A stretch of DNA of 34,142 bases from an uncultured Bacilli bacterium. Its GTDB lineage: Bacteria; Bacillota_I; Bacilli_A; RF39; UBA660. The translations under genes were made by a program, and so were the position numbers. The notes beneath the pieces are model-generated. The model saw only the letters and a list, made by a program, of their open reading frames with translations. It did not search any database and had not been told where the DNA came from. The stretch lies in NCBI GenBank assembly GCA_934120015.1, contig CAKOTD010000014.1, positions 1 through 34,142 of the forward strand, read 5' to 3'. Of this stretch, positions 22,836-31,199 are shown in pieces (the stretch's first letter is position 1; each line of letters starts with the position of its first letter).

Positions 22836-23738
22836 CTATTCTACAAATTCTTGTTCTGCTTTTAACTTAATATTATATTTCTTCTCTACCTCATCTTGAA
22901 TTTTATATATTAAATCTCTTACATCTTTTCCTTTGGCATGACCTTTATTAATAATAAAATTGGCGTGTTTATCACTAACAAAAGCATCATTAATATTCTT
23001 ATTTTTATAACCTATTTCTTCAATTAATCTACCAGCATAATCACCATCTGGATTTCTAAACACACTTCCAGCACTTGGATATTCTAAAGGTTGTGTCATT
23101 AATCTTCTTTGTTTTCTTTCTTCAACTAATTCCCTAATTTCATTAATGTCTCCATGCTTTAAAACAAGCTTGGCTTCTAAGCATATATAATCTGGATTCT
23201 TTTGCAAAATAGATGTCCTATAATGAAAATCAAGCTCTCTGTTATAAAGAGTTTTTATCTCCATATTTGGAGTTAATACTTTTATTTCACTTACGATATA
23301 ACCCATATCACTCTTATAGGCTCCGGCATTCATAAATATTGCACCACCAATTGTTCCAGGAATTCCGGTTGCAAATTCTAATCCAGTTAATCCAAGTTTG
23401 CAAGCTTCCATGGCAACTTTAATTAAATTACAGCCTGCACCAACTTTTATAATAGTATCATTAATTTCTATATAATTAAACATATCAAGTTTAATTAAAA
23501 CTCCATCATAAACTTCATCTACAAAAATTAGATTTGAACCATTACCAATAACTTTATACTTAATATTATTAAGTTTTAAATACGCAAGGAGTTCTTTTAA
23601 AGACTCTATGTTATTTGGATAAACAATCAGTGCAGCTATCGTTTCAAATTTAAATGAAGTATAATTTTTTAAATTAACATTTTCAAGCACCTTCAAATTT
23701 TTAATTTTTTTAATTTCTAAAATATTCTTACTTTCCAT
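22836..23738 (-). CDS. murB: UDP-N-acetylenolpyruvoylglucosamine reductase
   Basis: A 300-residue FAD enzyme that reduces UDP-GlcNAc-enolpyruvate to UDP-MurNAc in cytosolic peptidoglycan synthesis. Seen: FAD-binding VIGNGSNLIF and GLEFATGIPGTIGGAIFMNAGAY, catalytic Ser in PSAGSVFRNP, and GHAKGKDVRDLI near the C terminus. This is the type IIb form typical of Firmicutes. The ATG at 23738 lies 7 bases after AGAGGT and overlaps murG by 11 bases. Confidence 0.97.
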   Translation of the reverse strand: MESKNILEIKKIKNLKVLENVNLKNYTSFKFETIAALIVYPNNIESLKELLAYLKLNNIKYKVIGNGSNLIFVDEVYDGVLIKLDMFNYIEINDTIIKVGAGCNLIKVAMEACKLGLTGLEFATGIPGTIGGAIFMNAGAYKSDMGYIVSEIKVLTPNMEIKTLYNRELDFHYRTSILQKNPDYICLEAKLVLKHGDINEIRELVEERKQRRLMTQPLEYPSAGSVFRNPDGDYAGRLIEEIGYKNKNINDAFVSDKHANFIINKGHAKGKDVRDLIYKIQDEVEKKYNIKLKAEQEFVE

Positions 23739-24810
23739 CAATCATACCTCTTAATATATTATATATTTTTTCTGCACTATTTGGAACACTAAATTTTTTT
23801 AAATTGTTTTTCATCTCATTTAATTTTTTATTGCTACCTAATATTTCATCTATCTTACGAACAAGAATATCACCTGTCAACTCCTTTTCTTCAATTAATA
23901 TAGCTGCATTACTATTTAAAAGATCAAGAGCATTTTTATATTGATGATTGTCCGGAACATAAGGACTTGGTATTAAAATAGATGGTATTTGTAAAGCACT
24001 AATTTCACTTAAAGCAGAAGCACCTGCTCGTGAAACTATTAAATCTGTTTTTTTCATAACTCTAGGAAAATTATCAATATATGGTACTAGTTTTACATTA
24101 CTTGGAAATTTGTTTTTACATATTTCTTCATATGAATCTTTTCCAGTAACGAATAAAACTTCATAATCTTTATTATTAAATAATGATAGTGTATTAATTA
24201 AAAAATCATTTACTTTTGAAGAACCTAATGATCCCATAACAATAGTTACCAATTTTTTAGAGTTTGATAAACCAAATTCTTTTTTGTCACAAGGTAATAA
24301 ACTAATTGCCTTTTCACTGCAAGGATTTCCAGTAAATACTACTTTTTCTAAAGGAAAAAATTTCTTACTACTTTCAAAAGATATTCCTATTTTACTTGCA
24401 TATTTTATTAGAAATTTATTACATTTTCCGGGTATACTATTTTGCTCATGAATAAAAGTTTTAATTCCAAGCTTATGAGCAGAATATATAACTGGAGCAG
24501 TAACATATCCACCTACCCCAACAACTACATCAGGTTTAAAATCTTTAATAATATTTTTACACTTATTATTTGCTTTCAAGAAGCAACTTATGGTTTTAAA
24601 ATTCTTCCAAAATTGTTTACGATAAAATCCATATATCTCAATTTTTTTAAAAGGAACTCCATATTTTGGAACAATATCATTTTCCATTCTATTATGAGTA
24701 CCAATATATAGGAATTCACTATTAGGTTCCTTTTCTTTTATTTTATCTATAATTGCAAGCGCTGGATATATATGTCCTCCTGTGCCACCTGCACTAATAA
24801 TAACTCTCAT
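23728..24810 (-). CDS. murG: UDP-GlcNAc transferase MurG
   Basis: A 360-residue GT-B glycosyltransferase that adds GlcNAc to lipid I to give lipid II on the inner membrane face. Seen: GGTGGHIYPALA at residues 9-20, GGYVTAPVIYSAHKLGIKTFIHEQNSIPG, GSLGSSKVND and the UDP-binding SRAGASALSEISALQIPSILIPSP. Normal length. AAAGGATG is the likely SD. It leads a short murG-murB-ftsQ unit. Confidence 0.97.
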   Translation of the reverse strand: MRVIISAGGTGGHIYPALAIIDKIKEKEPNSEFLYIGTHNRMENDIVPKYGVPFKKIEIYGFYRKQFWKNFKTISCFLKANNKCKNIIKDFKPDVVVGVGGYVTAPVIYSAHKLGIKTFIHEQNSIPGKCNKFLIKYASKIGISFESSKKFFPLEKVVFTGNPCSEKAISLLPCDKKEFGLSNSKKLVTIVMGSLGSSKVNDFLINTLSLFNNKDYEVLFVTGKDSYEEICKNKFPSNVKLVPYIDNFPRVMKKTDLIVSRAGASALSEISALQIPSILIPSPYVPDNHQYKNALDLLNSNAAILIEEKELTGDILVRKIDEILGSNKKLNEMKNNLKKFSVPNSAEKIYNILRGMIDGK

Positions 24811-25033
24811 ATCATCACATCCTTTACCATTATACCATAATTTTATTCAAAATAATAAAATTTTAGAATTTCTAGCTTGCTTAATAAAACTATTTAAAAT
24901 ATAACAATATTGAAAAGTAATCTTAAAAGATAGAAAAGGTTAGATTATTCTAAATAGAATGATATAATTATTTTCTGAATTTAACGGCTAAAATTGATGA
25001 ATAAAAAACAGATTCATTTAGCTAACAATGTAC
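24811..25033. other. Gene-poor stretch before murG
   Basis: No convincing ORF. On the minus strand a TGG-TATAAT element at 24834-24829 is a possible murG promoter, though so close to the start codon that the message would begin near the SD. An ATTCT / AGAAT inverted repeat lies near 24946-24960 and an ATGAAT / ATTCAT hairpin near 24996-25018; neither matches a site I know. Confidence 0.35.
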
Positions 25034-25060
25034 AAAAAAAGCCAACGCTTTTGCGTTAGC
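25034..25060 (-). terminator. Terminator of the 89-residue protein gene
   Basis: An 8-bp GC-rich stem GCTAACGC / GCGTTGGC with an AAAA loop and T7 tail on the minus strand; a textbook terminator. Confidence 0.9.
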
Positions 25061-25067
25061 CAACACA

Positions 25068-25337
25068 TTATTTACGATGCTTTGGTGTATATACATAAAC
25101 ATTTTTTACATGTTCACCATTCTCATCATACACAATTCTTTTATGATATTCACAAAAACTATTATAAGCTGGAAGACATGTTACCACATATGGTGCATTT
25201 TTATAACTAATATCAGTAATGTTAACGTTAGTCACCTTAGAAGCATTCAATACAAGACCTATAGTAGAACCGGCAAGTATTACAGCTCCACTAAAAATAG
25301 CTAATCCTTTTACAAACTTTTTATTTTCATTTTTCAT
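25068..25337 (-). CDS. Small membrane-anchored exported protein, unknown
   Basis: An 89-residue protein I do not recognise. A basic cytoplasmic start (MKNENKKFVK), one hydrophobic helix at about 10-32 (GLAIFSGAVILAGSTIGLVL) and an extracytoplasmic tail with two cysteines (CLPAYNSFC) that could pair, then RIVYDENGEHVKNVYVYTPKHRK. It resembles the 157-residue neighbour in its N-terminal anchor (KGLAIFSGAVILAGS versus KLRVLGGATILTGS) and in a YDENG motif, so the two may be paralogues. AAGGAGG precedes the ATG; it has its own promoter and terminator. Confidence 0.75.
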   Translation of the reverse strand: MKNENKKFVKGLAIFSGAVILAGSTIGLVLNASKVTNVNITDISYKNAPYVVTCLPAYNSFCEYHKRIVYDENGEHVKNVYVYTPKHRK

Positions 25338-25369
25338 ATCAAATCCTCCTTTTTGTTTGTATGACTAGT

Positions 25370-25398
25370 ACTATATCACAAAAAATTATATTTATCAA
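25370..25398 (-). promoter_or_regulatory. Promoter of the 89-residue protein gene
   Basis: Minus strand: TTGATA at 25398-25393, 17 bp spacer, TGA-TATAGT with -10 at 25375-25370. The -10 runs into an 8-bp palindrome TAGTACTA. Confidence 0.7.
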
Positions 25399-25451
25399 CA
25401 ACATCTGAAATCACTTTTGTATTTTTTCATTTCGTAAAACTTTCATGGTAT

Positions 25452-25477
25452 ACAAAAAAGTAATCATCTGATTACTT
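25452..25477 (-). terminator. Terminator of the 157-residue protein gene
   Basis: An 8-bp stem AAGTAATC / GATTACTT with AGAT loop, containing the stop codon in its 5' arm and followed by a T run. Confidence 0.75.
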
Positions 25478-25945
25478 TAATTTAAGTGTTTTAACTTCTC
25501 CCGTATCTATGTTACATATTTTGATTTCATTTTTATCGGCACTTACACTAATTTCGTTACTTTTAACAAATTCTAAAGCCTCTACCATATGTTCTTTTTC
25601 TTCAAAGCCAATAATATTTCCATTTTCATCATACTTGGCAATCTTAACCATACGTTTCTCAAACTTATCATTAGGTTCAACCTTATAATATTCAAAATTT
25701 AGGTTAATAATTTTGGTATCATTATATACAGGAATTGCCGATGAATTTTCTTCTCTAATTTTTGCTAATTGATGACTAGTACCAAGTACTTTTGACATTA
25801 GACATATATCTTCACAATGATTGATACCTTCATCGGATTTACTAATTGCTACTCCACATATTACAAAGGAACCTGTAAGAATTGTGGCTCCTCCTAAGAC
25901 ACGCAATTTTTTTATAATTTTTTCTCTCTTACTATTTTTAGTCAT
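25472..25945 (-). CDS. Membrane-anchored exported protein, unknown
   Basis: A 157-residue protein I do not recognise. Basic N terminus (TKNSKREKIIKKLR), a hydrophobic helix near 16-36 (GGATILTGSFVICGVAI) and a polar extracytoplasmic part with a CEDIC pair, a beta-rich middle (KIINLNFEYYKVEPND) and KYDENGNIIGFEEKEH. No catalytic motif seen. The start was set at the ATG at 25945: GTAAGGAGTT lies 5 bases upstream, inside a longer TTG-started extension that is therefore not real. It is a monocistronic unit with promoter, inverted repeat and terminator. Possibly paralogous to the 89-residue protein next to it. Confidence 0.75.
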   Translation of the reverse strand: MTKNSKREKIIKKLRVLGGATILTGSFVICGVAISKSDEGINHCEDICLMSKVLGTSHQLAKIREENSSAIPVYNDTKIINLNFEYYKVEPNDKFEKRMVKIAKYDENGNIIGFEEKEHMVEALEFVKSNEISVSADKNEIKICNIDTGEVKTLKLK

Positions 25946-25976
25946 ATAATAACTCCTTACCAATATATAAATTTAA

Positions 25977-26019
25977 AGTAGTAATATATATACTACTACT
26001 CTAAATATTTATATGTCAA
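25977..26019 (-). promoter_or_regulatory. Promoter with overlapping inverted-repeat operator
   Basis: Minus strand: TTGACA at 26019-26014, 18 bp spacer, TAGTAT at 25995-25990. The inverted repeat AGTAGTA-N7-TACTACT at 25997-25977 covers the -10 and likely start point. A perfect 7-base dyad in this place is the normal layout of a repressor operator; the regulator is unknown. Confidence 0.65.
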
Positions 26020-26042
26020 GGGGTATAAAAACTACACTATAT

Positions 26043-27269
26043 TTAAATATTTTCTCCACTAAAATTTCCATTTTTAAATATTTCTATTTTTTTATTATCA
26101 AAAGTGGTTGCTACAATATTTAAATCTTCTGTTCCAATCATAAAATCAACATGATTATCTGAATAGTTAAATCCCAATTCTAATAATTCTTCTTTTGTCT
26201 TATTACTACTACCCTCTACGCATTCTGTGAAACCAACACCTAAGGCTAAATGACAAGATGCATTTTCATCATATAATGTTTCATAATGAATAATTCCTGA
26301 TTTAGAAATCGGAGAATTATAATCAACAAGAGCAACTTCACCTAGATAGGATGCATTATCATCAGATTCAATAATACCTTTTAATGTTTCTAACCCCTCT
26401 TTTGCATCATAACCAACTACTTTACCATTTTTAAATTCAATCCAAAAATCATCTATTAATCCCCCATTATAAATTAATGGTTTTGATGAATAAACTTTAC
26501 CATTTGTTCCTAATCTATTAGGTGTTGTAAATACCTCTTGTGTTGGTATATTAGCAATAAATTCTTGTCCACTCTTTGTTTTATCACTAGCTCCACACCA
26601 AATTGATTTTTCTAGTAACTCTATCTTTAAATCTGTTCCCCTTCTATTAGTATAATGTAATTCCTTTATTTTAAGTTTGTTTAAAATATCAGTTTTCTTC
26701 TTATTCTTATCTATGAAATCTGTCCAAGCTTCGTTAACATCATATTCATTTATGTAACAAGCATCAAATATGGCTTCCCATAATTTATTTAATGCATCAT
26801 CTGTTTCAAACATAATACTTGCTCTTTTTTTTGTTGCTACTGAAGCTATGCACCACACAATTTCATTATTAAGTTGTCTTTGTTTATACAATGGTTTTGA
26901 TGTTCTTGAAAAAAGAGCCACTTTTGCTAATTTATTAGAATCTATGTCATTCATCATACCAGGTGTATCTGATACAAGCATTAAAAATGCGGCGTCTTTT
27001 CTGGCATATTCATCATATATTTTTTTATCATAATAAGGACTTTTATATAAATCTTCTAATTTTAATATTTTCAATTGTTCATGTTTTATCTCTTCACTAA
27101 TAAGATCATATCCTATATCTGTTACACCTAACTCATAAGCTTTTTTAGATAACAATTCTACAAATTCATAAGCTTCTAGGGGTGCAGATATTAAAAGAGG
27201 TTGCCCTTCTTTGATTGCAACTCCTTTTTTTAGTAATAAATCAGCATACTTTTCTAGTTTTTGTTTCAT
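26043..27269 (-). CDS. M29-family metallo-aminopeptidase
   Basis: A 408-residue aminopeptidase of the M29 family (AmpS/PepS/aminopeptidase T), cytosolic and dinuclear-metal dependent. Seen: PTQEVFTTPN (metal-ligand Glu), GEVALVDYNSP (second Glu), HYETLYDENASCHLALG (His, Tyr, His) and HVDFMIG (His, Asp), in the normal order. It trims N-terminal residues from peptides in protein turnover. Its ATG overlaps the rpe stop as TAATG. Last gene of the rlmN operon; I see no strong terminator before the next promoter. Confidence 0.93.
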   Translation of the reverse strand: MKQKLEKYADLLLKKGVAIKEGQPLLISAPLEAYEFVELLSKKAYELGVTDIGYDLISEEIKHEQLKILKLEDLYKSPYYDKKIYDEYARKDAAFLMLVSDTPGMMNDIDSNKLAKVALFSRTSKPLYKQRQLNNEIVWCIASVATKKRASIMFETDDALNKLWEAIFDACYINEYDVNEAWTDFIDKNKKKTDILNKLKIKELHYTNRRGTDLKIELLEKSIWCGASDKTKSGQEFIANIPTQEVFTTPNRLGTNGKVYSSKPLIYNGGLIDDFWIEFKNGKVVGYDAKEGLETLKGIIESDDNASYLGEVALVDYNSPISKSGIIHYETLYDENASCHLALGVGFTECVEGSSNKTKEELLELGFNYSDNHVDFMIGTEDLNIVATTFDNKKIEIFKNGNFSGENI

Positions 27270-27898
27270 TATTTTTCTCCTTTTATAGTTTTAATTTTAC
27301 CCTCATAATCACTACTACATGTAATATAACTACCAACAACAACTATATCAGCATCTTTTACTGAATTTATTGTTTTGTCATTTATTCCGCCATCTACTTC
27401 TATTTTATAGTTATAGTTATTATTATTTCTAATTTCAACTAAATCTTTTATTTTATAATCCATTGTTGACATAAATTTTTGACCGCCTTTTCCAGGTTCA
27501 ACAGTCATAACTAAAACTAAATCTATTTTATTTAAATATGGTATTAAAAGTGCAACATCAGTTGATGGTTTAACGGAAATACCTACTTTAATATTATTAT
27601 CCTTAATAAGGCTTATTATTCTATCTATATTATTAAAAGTTTCAAAATGAAAAGTAATATATGTTGGATTTAATTTTTTATATTCTTCTATATATTCTTC
27701 TACATCTTCAACCATTAAATGTACATCAATAGGTTTCTTACAATTATTCTTTACAACATCTAAAAGTTCTGTTTTATTTTTGACGAAAATTCCATCCATA
27801 ACATCAACATGAATATAATCTATAGGAAGATTATTTAATTCGTCAATTTTCTTTACTATATTTTCTTTTATACTAAGTATTGATACCGATAACTCCAT
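27269..27898 (-). CDS. rpe: Ribulose-phosphate 3-epimerase
   Basis: A 209-residue TIM-barrel enzyme interconverting ribulose-5-P and xylulose-5-P in the pentose phosphate pathway. Metal ligands are all visible: His30 and Asp32 (IHVDVMDG), His60 (DVHLMV) and Asp169 (EVDGGI); the phosphate loop is MTVEPGKGGQKF. Slightly short. It overlaps rsgA and the aminopeptidase gene (TAATG each). The rsgA-rpe order is as in B. subtilis. Confidence 0.95.
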   Translation of the reverse strand: MELSVSILSIKENIVKKIDELNNLPIDYIHVDVMDGIFVKNKTELLDVVKNNCKKPIDVHLMVEDVEEYIEEYKKLNPTYITFHFETFNNIDRIISLIKDNNIKVGISVKPSTDVALLIPYLNKIDLVLVMTVEPGKGGQKFMSTMDYKIKDLVEIRNNNNYNYKIEVDGGINDKTINSVKDADIVVVGSYITCSSDYEGKIKTIKGEK

Positions 27899-28734
27899 TA
27901 TCTCACCTTTCTTATAAAATTAATATAATTGTCATAACGACTTTTCATAATAGTTTTACTCTTTACTAGTTCTTTTATATAGCAATCATCTTCCAAATCA
28001 TGCATACAATCAGCATATTTACACTTATGTCTATACTCATTAAATTCAATAAAATTATCTCTTATATCTTCTTTTTTCATATCATAAAAATCAAGTGAAG
28101 AAAAACCTGGTGTATCAGCTACCAAACCTTCTTTGATATTTAACAATTCTATATGCCTTGTTGTATGTTTACCCCTACCAAGAGATATTGACACTTCATT
28201 GGTTTTTAATTTCAAATTGTTATCTATATTGTTTAGTAATGTGCTTTTGCCAGCACCAGTCTGTCCCGTAAAAACACTAACTTTATCTTTAAAAACTAAT
28301 CTTATTTTTTCTATTTCAGTATTTTTATAAACTTCATACCCAATTCTTTTATAATAGTTAATATAATCTTCTATTATTATCTTTTCTTCATTATTTAACA
28401 TATCTAATTTTGTAAAACATATTATAGGTTTTATATTATTAAATTCAATTATACATAATTGTTTATCAAGCAAGTTACTAGAAAATGCAGGGATACTAGT
28501 ACTAGTTACAATAATTGCATTATCAATATTACTAACAGGTGGTCTAACAAGTTCATTCTTTCTTGGCAATATTTTAGTAATGTAATTATTTTTTTCATCA
28601 AATATAACCATATCTCCAGCTAGTGGAACTTGTTTTAAATTACGAAATTTTCCACAAGCACGGCAATCAAAATACTTGTTTTCTGAAAGTACAGTAAATT
28701 GATTGCTTATTACTTTTACGATAATTCCTTCCAT
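27898..28734 (-). CDS. rsgA: Ribosome small-subunit GTPase RsgA
   Basis: A 278-residue circularly permuted GTPase that helps late 30S assembly. Seen: an N-terminal OB domain (MEGIIVKVISNQFTVL, CRACGKFR), then motif order G4 FTKLDML, G1 GQTGAGKSTLLN, G2 GRGKHTTRH, G3 DTPGFSS, and a zinc module (CKYADCMH, then C). The start was set at the ATG at 28734, one base after the prkC stop, with CGGAG as SD. Confidence 0.97.
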   Translation of the reverse strand: MEGIIVKVISNQFTVLSENKYFDCRACGKFRNLKQVPLAGDMVIFDEKNNYITKILPRKNELVRPPVSNIDNAIIVTSTSIPAFSSNLLDKQLCIIEFNNIKPIICFTKLDMLNNEEKIIIEDYINYYKRIGYEVYKNTEIEKIRLVFKDKVSVFTGQTGAGKSTLLNNIDNNLKLKTNEVSISLGRGKHTTRHIELLNIKEGLVADTPGFSSLDFYDMKKEDIRDNFIEFNEYRHKCKYADCMHDLEDDCYIKELVKSKTIMKSRYDNYINFIRKVR

Positions 28735-28735
28735 A

Positions 28736-30460
28736 TTACTCCGTTGGTAAAAGATCATCTACTGGATCATTATTAACAATTTCCTTAGCAATAGTAATTT
28801 TTAATGTTGTATTTGCCATAACTTTATTTCCCTCGGCTCTACTTTGTTTAATTATTTTTCCGGCTGGATAATCTGCAGTTTCCTCATATTCAGTAACCAA
28901 ATTAAGTTTATATTCATCACAAAATGCTTTTATATCCGATAAACTCCAATCTTCAGTAACAAAATTAGGATATTCTGTAATTATATCTGGTATATACAAT
29001 GTTACAGTATCACCTTCAACAACTTTTGTTCCAGATATAGGCTTTTGTTCTAATATAATATTTTCTTTTATCGTATCTTTTTTATCATCACTTATTTCTT
29101 TCTTTTCAACAAGAACATATATTCCGTTAGCTTCAAGAATTCCCTTTACTTCATAATAATTTTTACCAACATAATTTTCTAGTTTAATACCATTTGCACC
29201 GGTAGATACTACTAATGTAATTTCTGTATCAGTTTTAACGGTTCTTCCTGCCTGAGGTTTTGTCATAATTACATTTCCCTCAATTATATTACTATCATTT
29301 TTTTCTTCTACATCAGCTGCTACTACTAAACCATTATCTTTTAATATCTTTTCAGCTTCTAATACAGTTTTATTTGAAACATCAGGTATTATTATTTCTT
29401 TTTGTTTAGTTATTTTAGGATATACAATTGCCAAAATAGCTATCGTTGCAACTATGATTGCTAATAAGGAACTTGCTGAAAGTAAAATGATATTAACCAA
29501 CTTATTCTTAGGCTTCTTAATTTCCTCTGATTTATCAGTTTTTTCCACTTTCATGTCTTTTAAATTAGGCATTACTTTTGTTTCTTCTAATTCTTGTTCT
29601 GGATACTTATAAGTTAAACGCATTTCATCTTTTCGGCTTTCATCTAGTGCTGTTTCTAAATCATTATGCATTTCTACAACACTATCATATCTATTTTTGG
29701 GATTTTTTGCACACGCTCTTAAAACAATATTTTCTATACTTTGTGGTATTTCAGAATTATATTCATGCACACTTGGAATTTGTTCCTTCATTTGTTTAAT
29801 TGCTATTTCAACAGCATTTTCACCTTTAAATGGTACTTTCCCAGTCAAAAGTTCATACATAAGTATTCCTAATGAATATATATCACTTTTTATGGTTGAC
29901 CCACTACCGCTAGCTTGTTCTGGTGGAAGATAGTGAACAGATCCCATTACAGAATTTGTCTGTGTAAGCTCATTACTATTCAAAGCCATTGCAATACCAA
30001 AATCGGTAATTTTAACTCTCCCATCGTCTAAAATCAAAACATTCTGTGGTTTAATATCACGATGAATTATATAACTATCATGAGCACAAGCAATGCCGCT
30101 TGTAAGTTGTAACATGATATCTATAACTTCAGGAATTGTAAGTGCTCCTCTTTTTTTTATCAGACTTTTAAGAGTTTTTCCTTCTACATATTCCATTACT
30201 ATAAAATATTTCCCATCATCTTCACCAACATCATACATTTCTACAATATTTGGATGACTTAGACTACTAGCAGCTATTGCTTCTCTCTGGAATCTTCTAA
30301 CAAATTTTTCATCATTTGCTAAATCTCCTCTTAGTATTTTAACTGCTACATCTCTATCTAAAATGGTATCATGTGCTAAATAAACATTAGCCATTCCACC
30401 TTCACCAATCATTCTGATTATTTGGTATCTATCATTTATCATATGCCCCTTAGCAATCAT
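28736..30460 (-). CDS. prkC: PASTA-domain Ser/Thr protein kinase
   Basis: A 574-residue membrane kinase. Domains: Hanks-type kinase 10-275 (GEGGMANVY at 19-27, Lys41, HRDIKPQN with Asp135, DFG at 153-155, PPEQA), juxtamembrane linker rich in charged residues, one membrane helix at about 321-347, and three extracellular PASTA repeats (about 355-420, 424-490, 495-560). PASTA kinases sense muropeptides or lipid II and phosphorylate cell-wall, division and translation proteins. Co-encoded with its phosphatase stp, whose end it overlaps by 11 bases. All catalytic residues are present. Confidence 0.97.
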   Translation of the reverse strand: MIAKGHMINDRYQIIRMIGEGGMANVYLAHDTILDRDVAVKILRGDLANDEKFVRRFQREAIAASSLSHPNIVEMYDVGEDDGKYFIVMEYVEGKTLKSLIKKRGALTIPEVIDIMLQLTSGIACAHDSYIIHRDIKPQNVLILDDGRVKITDFGIAMALNSNELTQTNSVMGSVHYLPPEQASGSGSTIKSDIYSLGILMYELLTGKVPFKGENAVEIAIKQMKEQIPSVHEYNSEIPQSIENIVLRACAKNPKNRYDSVVEMHNDLETALDESRKDEMRLTYKYPEQELEETKVMPNLKDMKVEKTDKSEEIKKPKNKLVNIILLSASSLLAIIVATIAILAIVYPKITKQKEIIIPDVSNKTVLEAEKILKDNGLVVAADVEEKNDSNIIEGNVIMTKPQAGRTVKTDTEITLVVSTGANGIKLENYVGKNYYEVKGILEANGIYVLVEKKEISDDKKDTIKENIILEQKPISGTKVVEGDTVTLYIPDIITEYPNFVTEDWSLSDIKAFCDEYKLNLVTEYEETADYPAGKIIKQSRAEGNKVMANTTLKITIAKEIVNNDPVDDLLPTE

Positions 30461-31199
30461 TATCTACACCTGCCTTAATTAAATATGCAACAGAAATATT
30501 ATCATTTCCACCACGATTATTACATTTATAAATAAGTTTTTCAAGTTTTTCCTCTATTTTTAAATTATCATTAAGCACCTTAGCTATTTGATCATCATCT
30601 AGCATATTTGTTAATCCGTCACTACATAAAAATACACCATCTACATCTTTATCAACATCAAAGATATCCATTTCAACATTTATATTAGCCCCAAGTGCTT
30701 TCATAAGAACATTTTTACGAGGATGTTCTTTTGCTTCTTCAAGAGTTAGTTCACCAGATTTTACAAGTAAATTAACAAGTGTATGGTCAGTAGTTATCTT
30801 CTTTAATTGTTTATTCTTAAAAATATAGCCAGAAGAATCACCAATATTACCAAACAACAAATAATCTTTAGTTACAATAGCTACAACTAGTGTTGTACCC
30901 ATACCGACACTTTCTTTATTTTCCTCTGTATACTTATAAATTAAAGCGTTAGCTTCACTGACAGTTTCTTTAAGCCAATTAACAGCTTCTTCTTTTGTCC
31001 CAATAGTTCCTAAACTTTTAAAATTTTTTCCAAGGTGTGAAATAGCAATAGATGAAGCAACTTCACCATTCTTATGGCCACCCATCCCATCAGCAACAGC
31101 CATTATATATTCATTACTATAGTTATTAATAATAATAACGCTATCCTCATTATGATCTCTTACTTTTCCAGGATCAGTTAAATAATAATGTTCTATCAT
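30450..31199 (-). CDS. stp: PPM-type Ser/Thr protein phosphatase
   Basis: A 249-residue PP2C-like phosphatase that reverses phosphorylation by the adjacent kinase (PrpC/Stp). Metal-binding Asp motifs are all present: RDHNEDS, VADGMGGHKNGEVAS, GDSSG, CSDGLTNMLDD and GGNDNISV. ATGA overlap with rlmN, and 11-base overlap with prkC, a very conserved pair. Confidence 0.96.
   Translation of the reverse strand: MIEHYYLTDPGKVRDHNEDSVIIINNYSNEYIMAVADGMGGHKNGEVASSIAISHLGKNFKSLGTIGTKEEAVNWLKETVSEANALIYKYTEENKESVGMGTTLVVAIVTKDYLLFGNIGDSSGYIFKNKQLKKITTDHTLVNLLVKSGELTLEEAKEHPRKNVLMKALGANINVEMDIFDVDKDVDGVFLCSDGLTNMLDDDQIAKVLNDNLKIEEKLEKLIYKCNNRGGNDNISVAYLIKAGVDNDC

Noticed and set aside
24829..24834. TATAAT before murG as a firm promoter
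   Set aside because: It would start the message at or inside the SD and has no -35; kept only as a possibility.
25028..25304. Plus-strand reading frames opposite the 89-residue gene
   Set aside because: No ribosome-binding site, low-complexity His/Tyr-rich products, and they run through a clear minus-strand terminator and gene.
25946..25963. Longer TTG start for the 157-residue exported protein
   Set aside because: The extension codons contain the ribosome-binding site of the ATG at 25945. The same reasoning shortened ileS, sepF, yqfC, yqfD, ybeY, rsgA, ddl, ftsQ, AI-2E and hydrolase frames.
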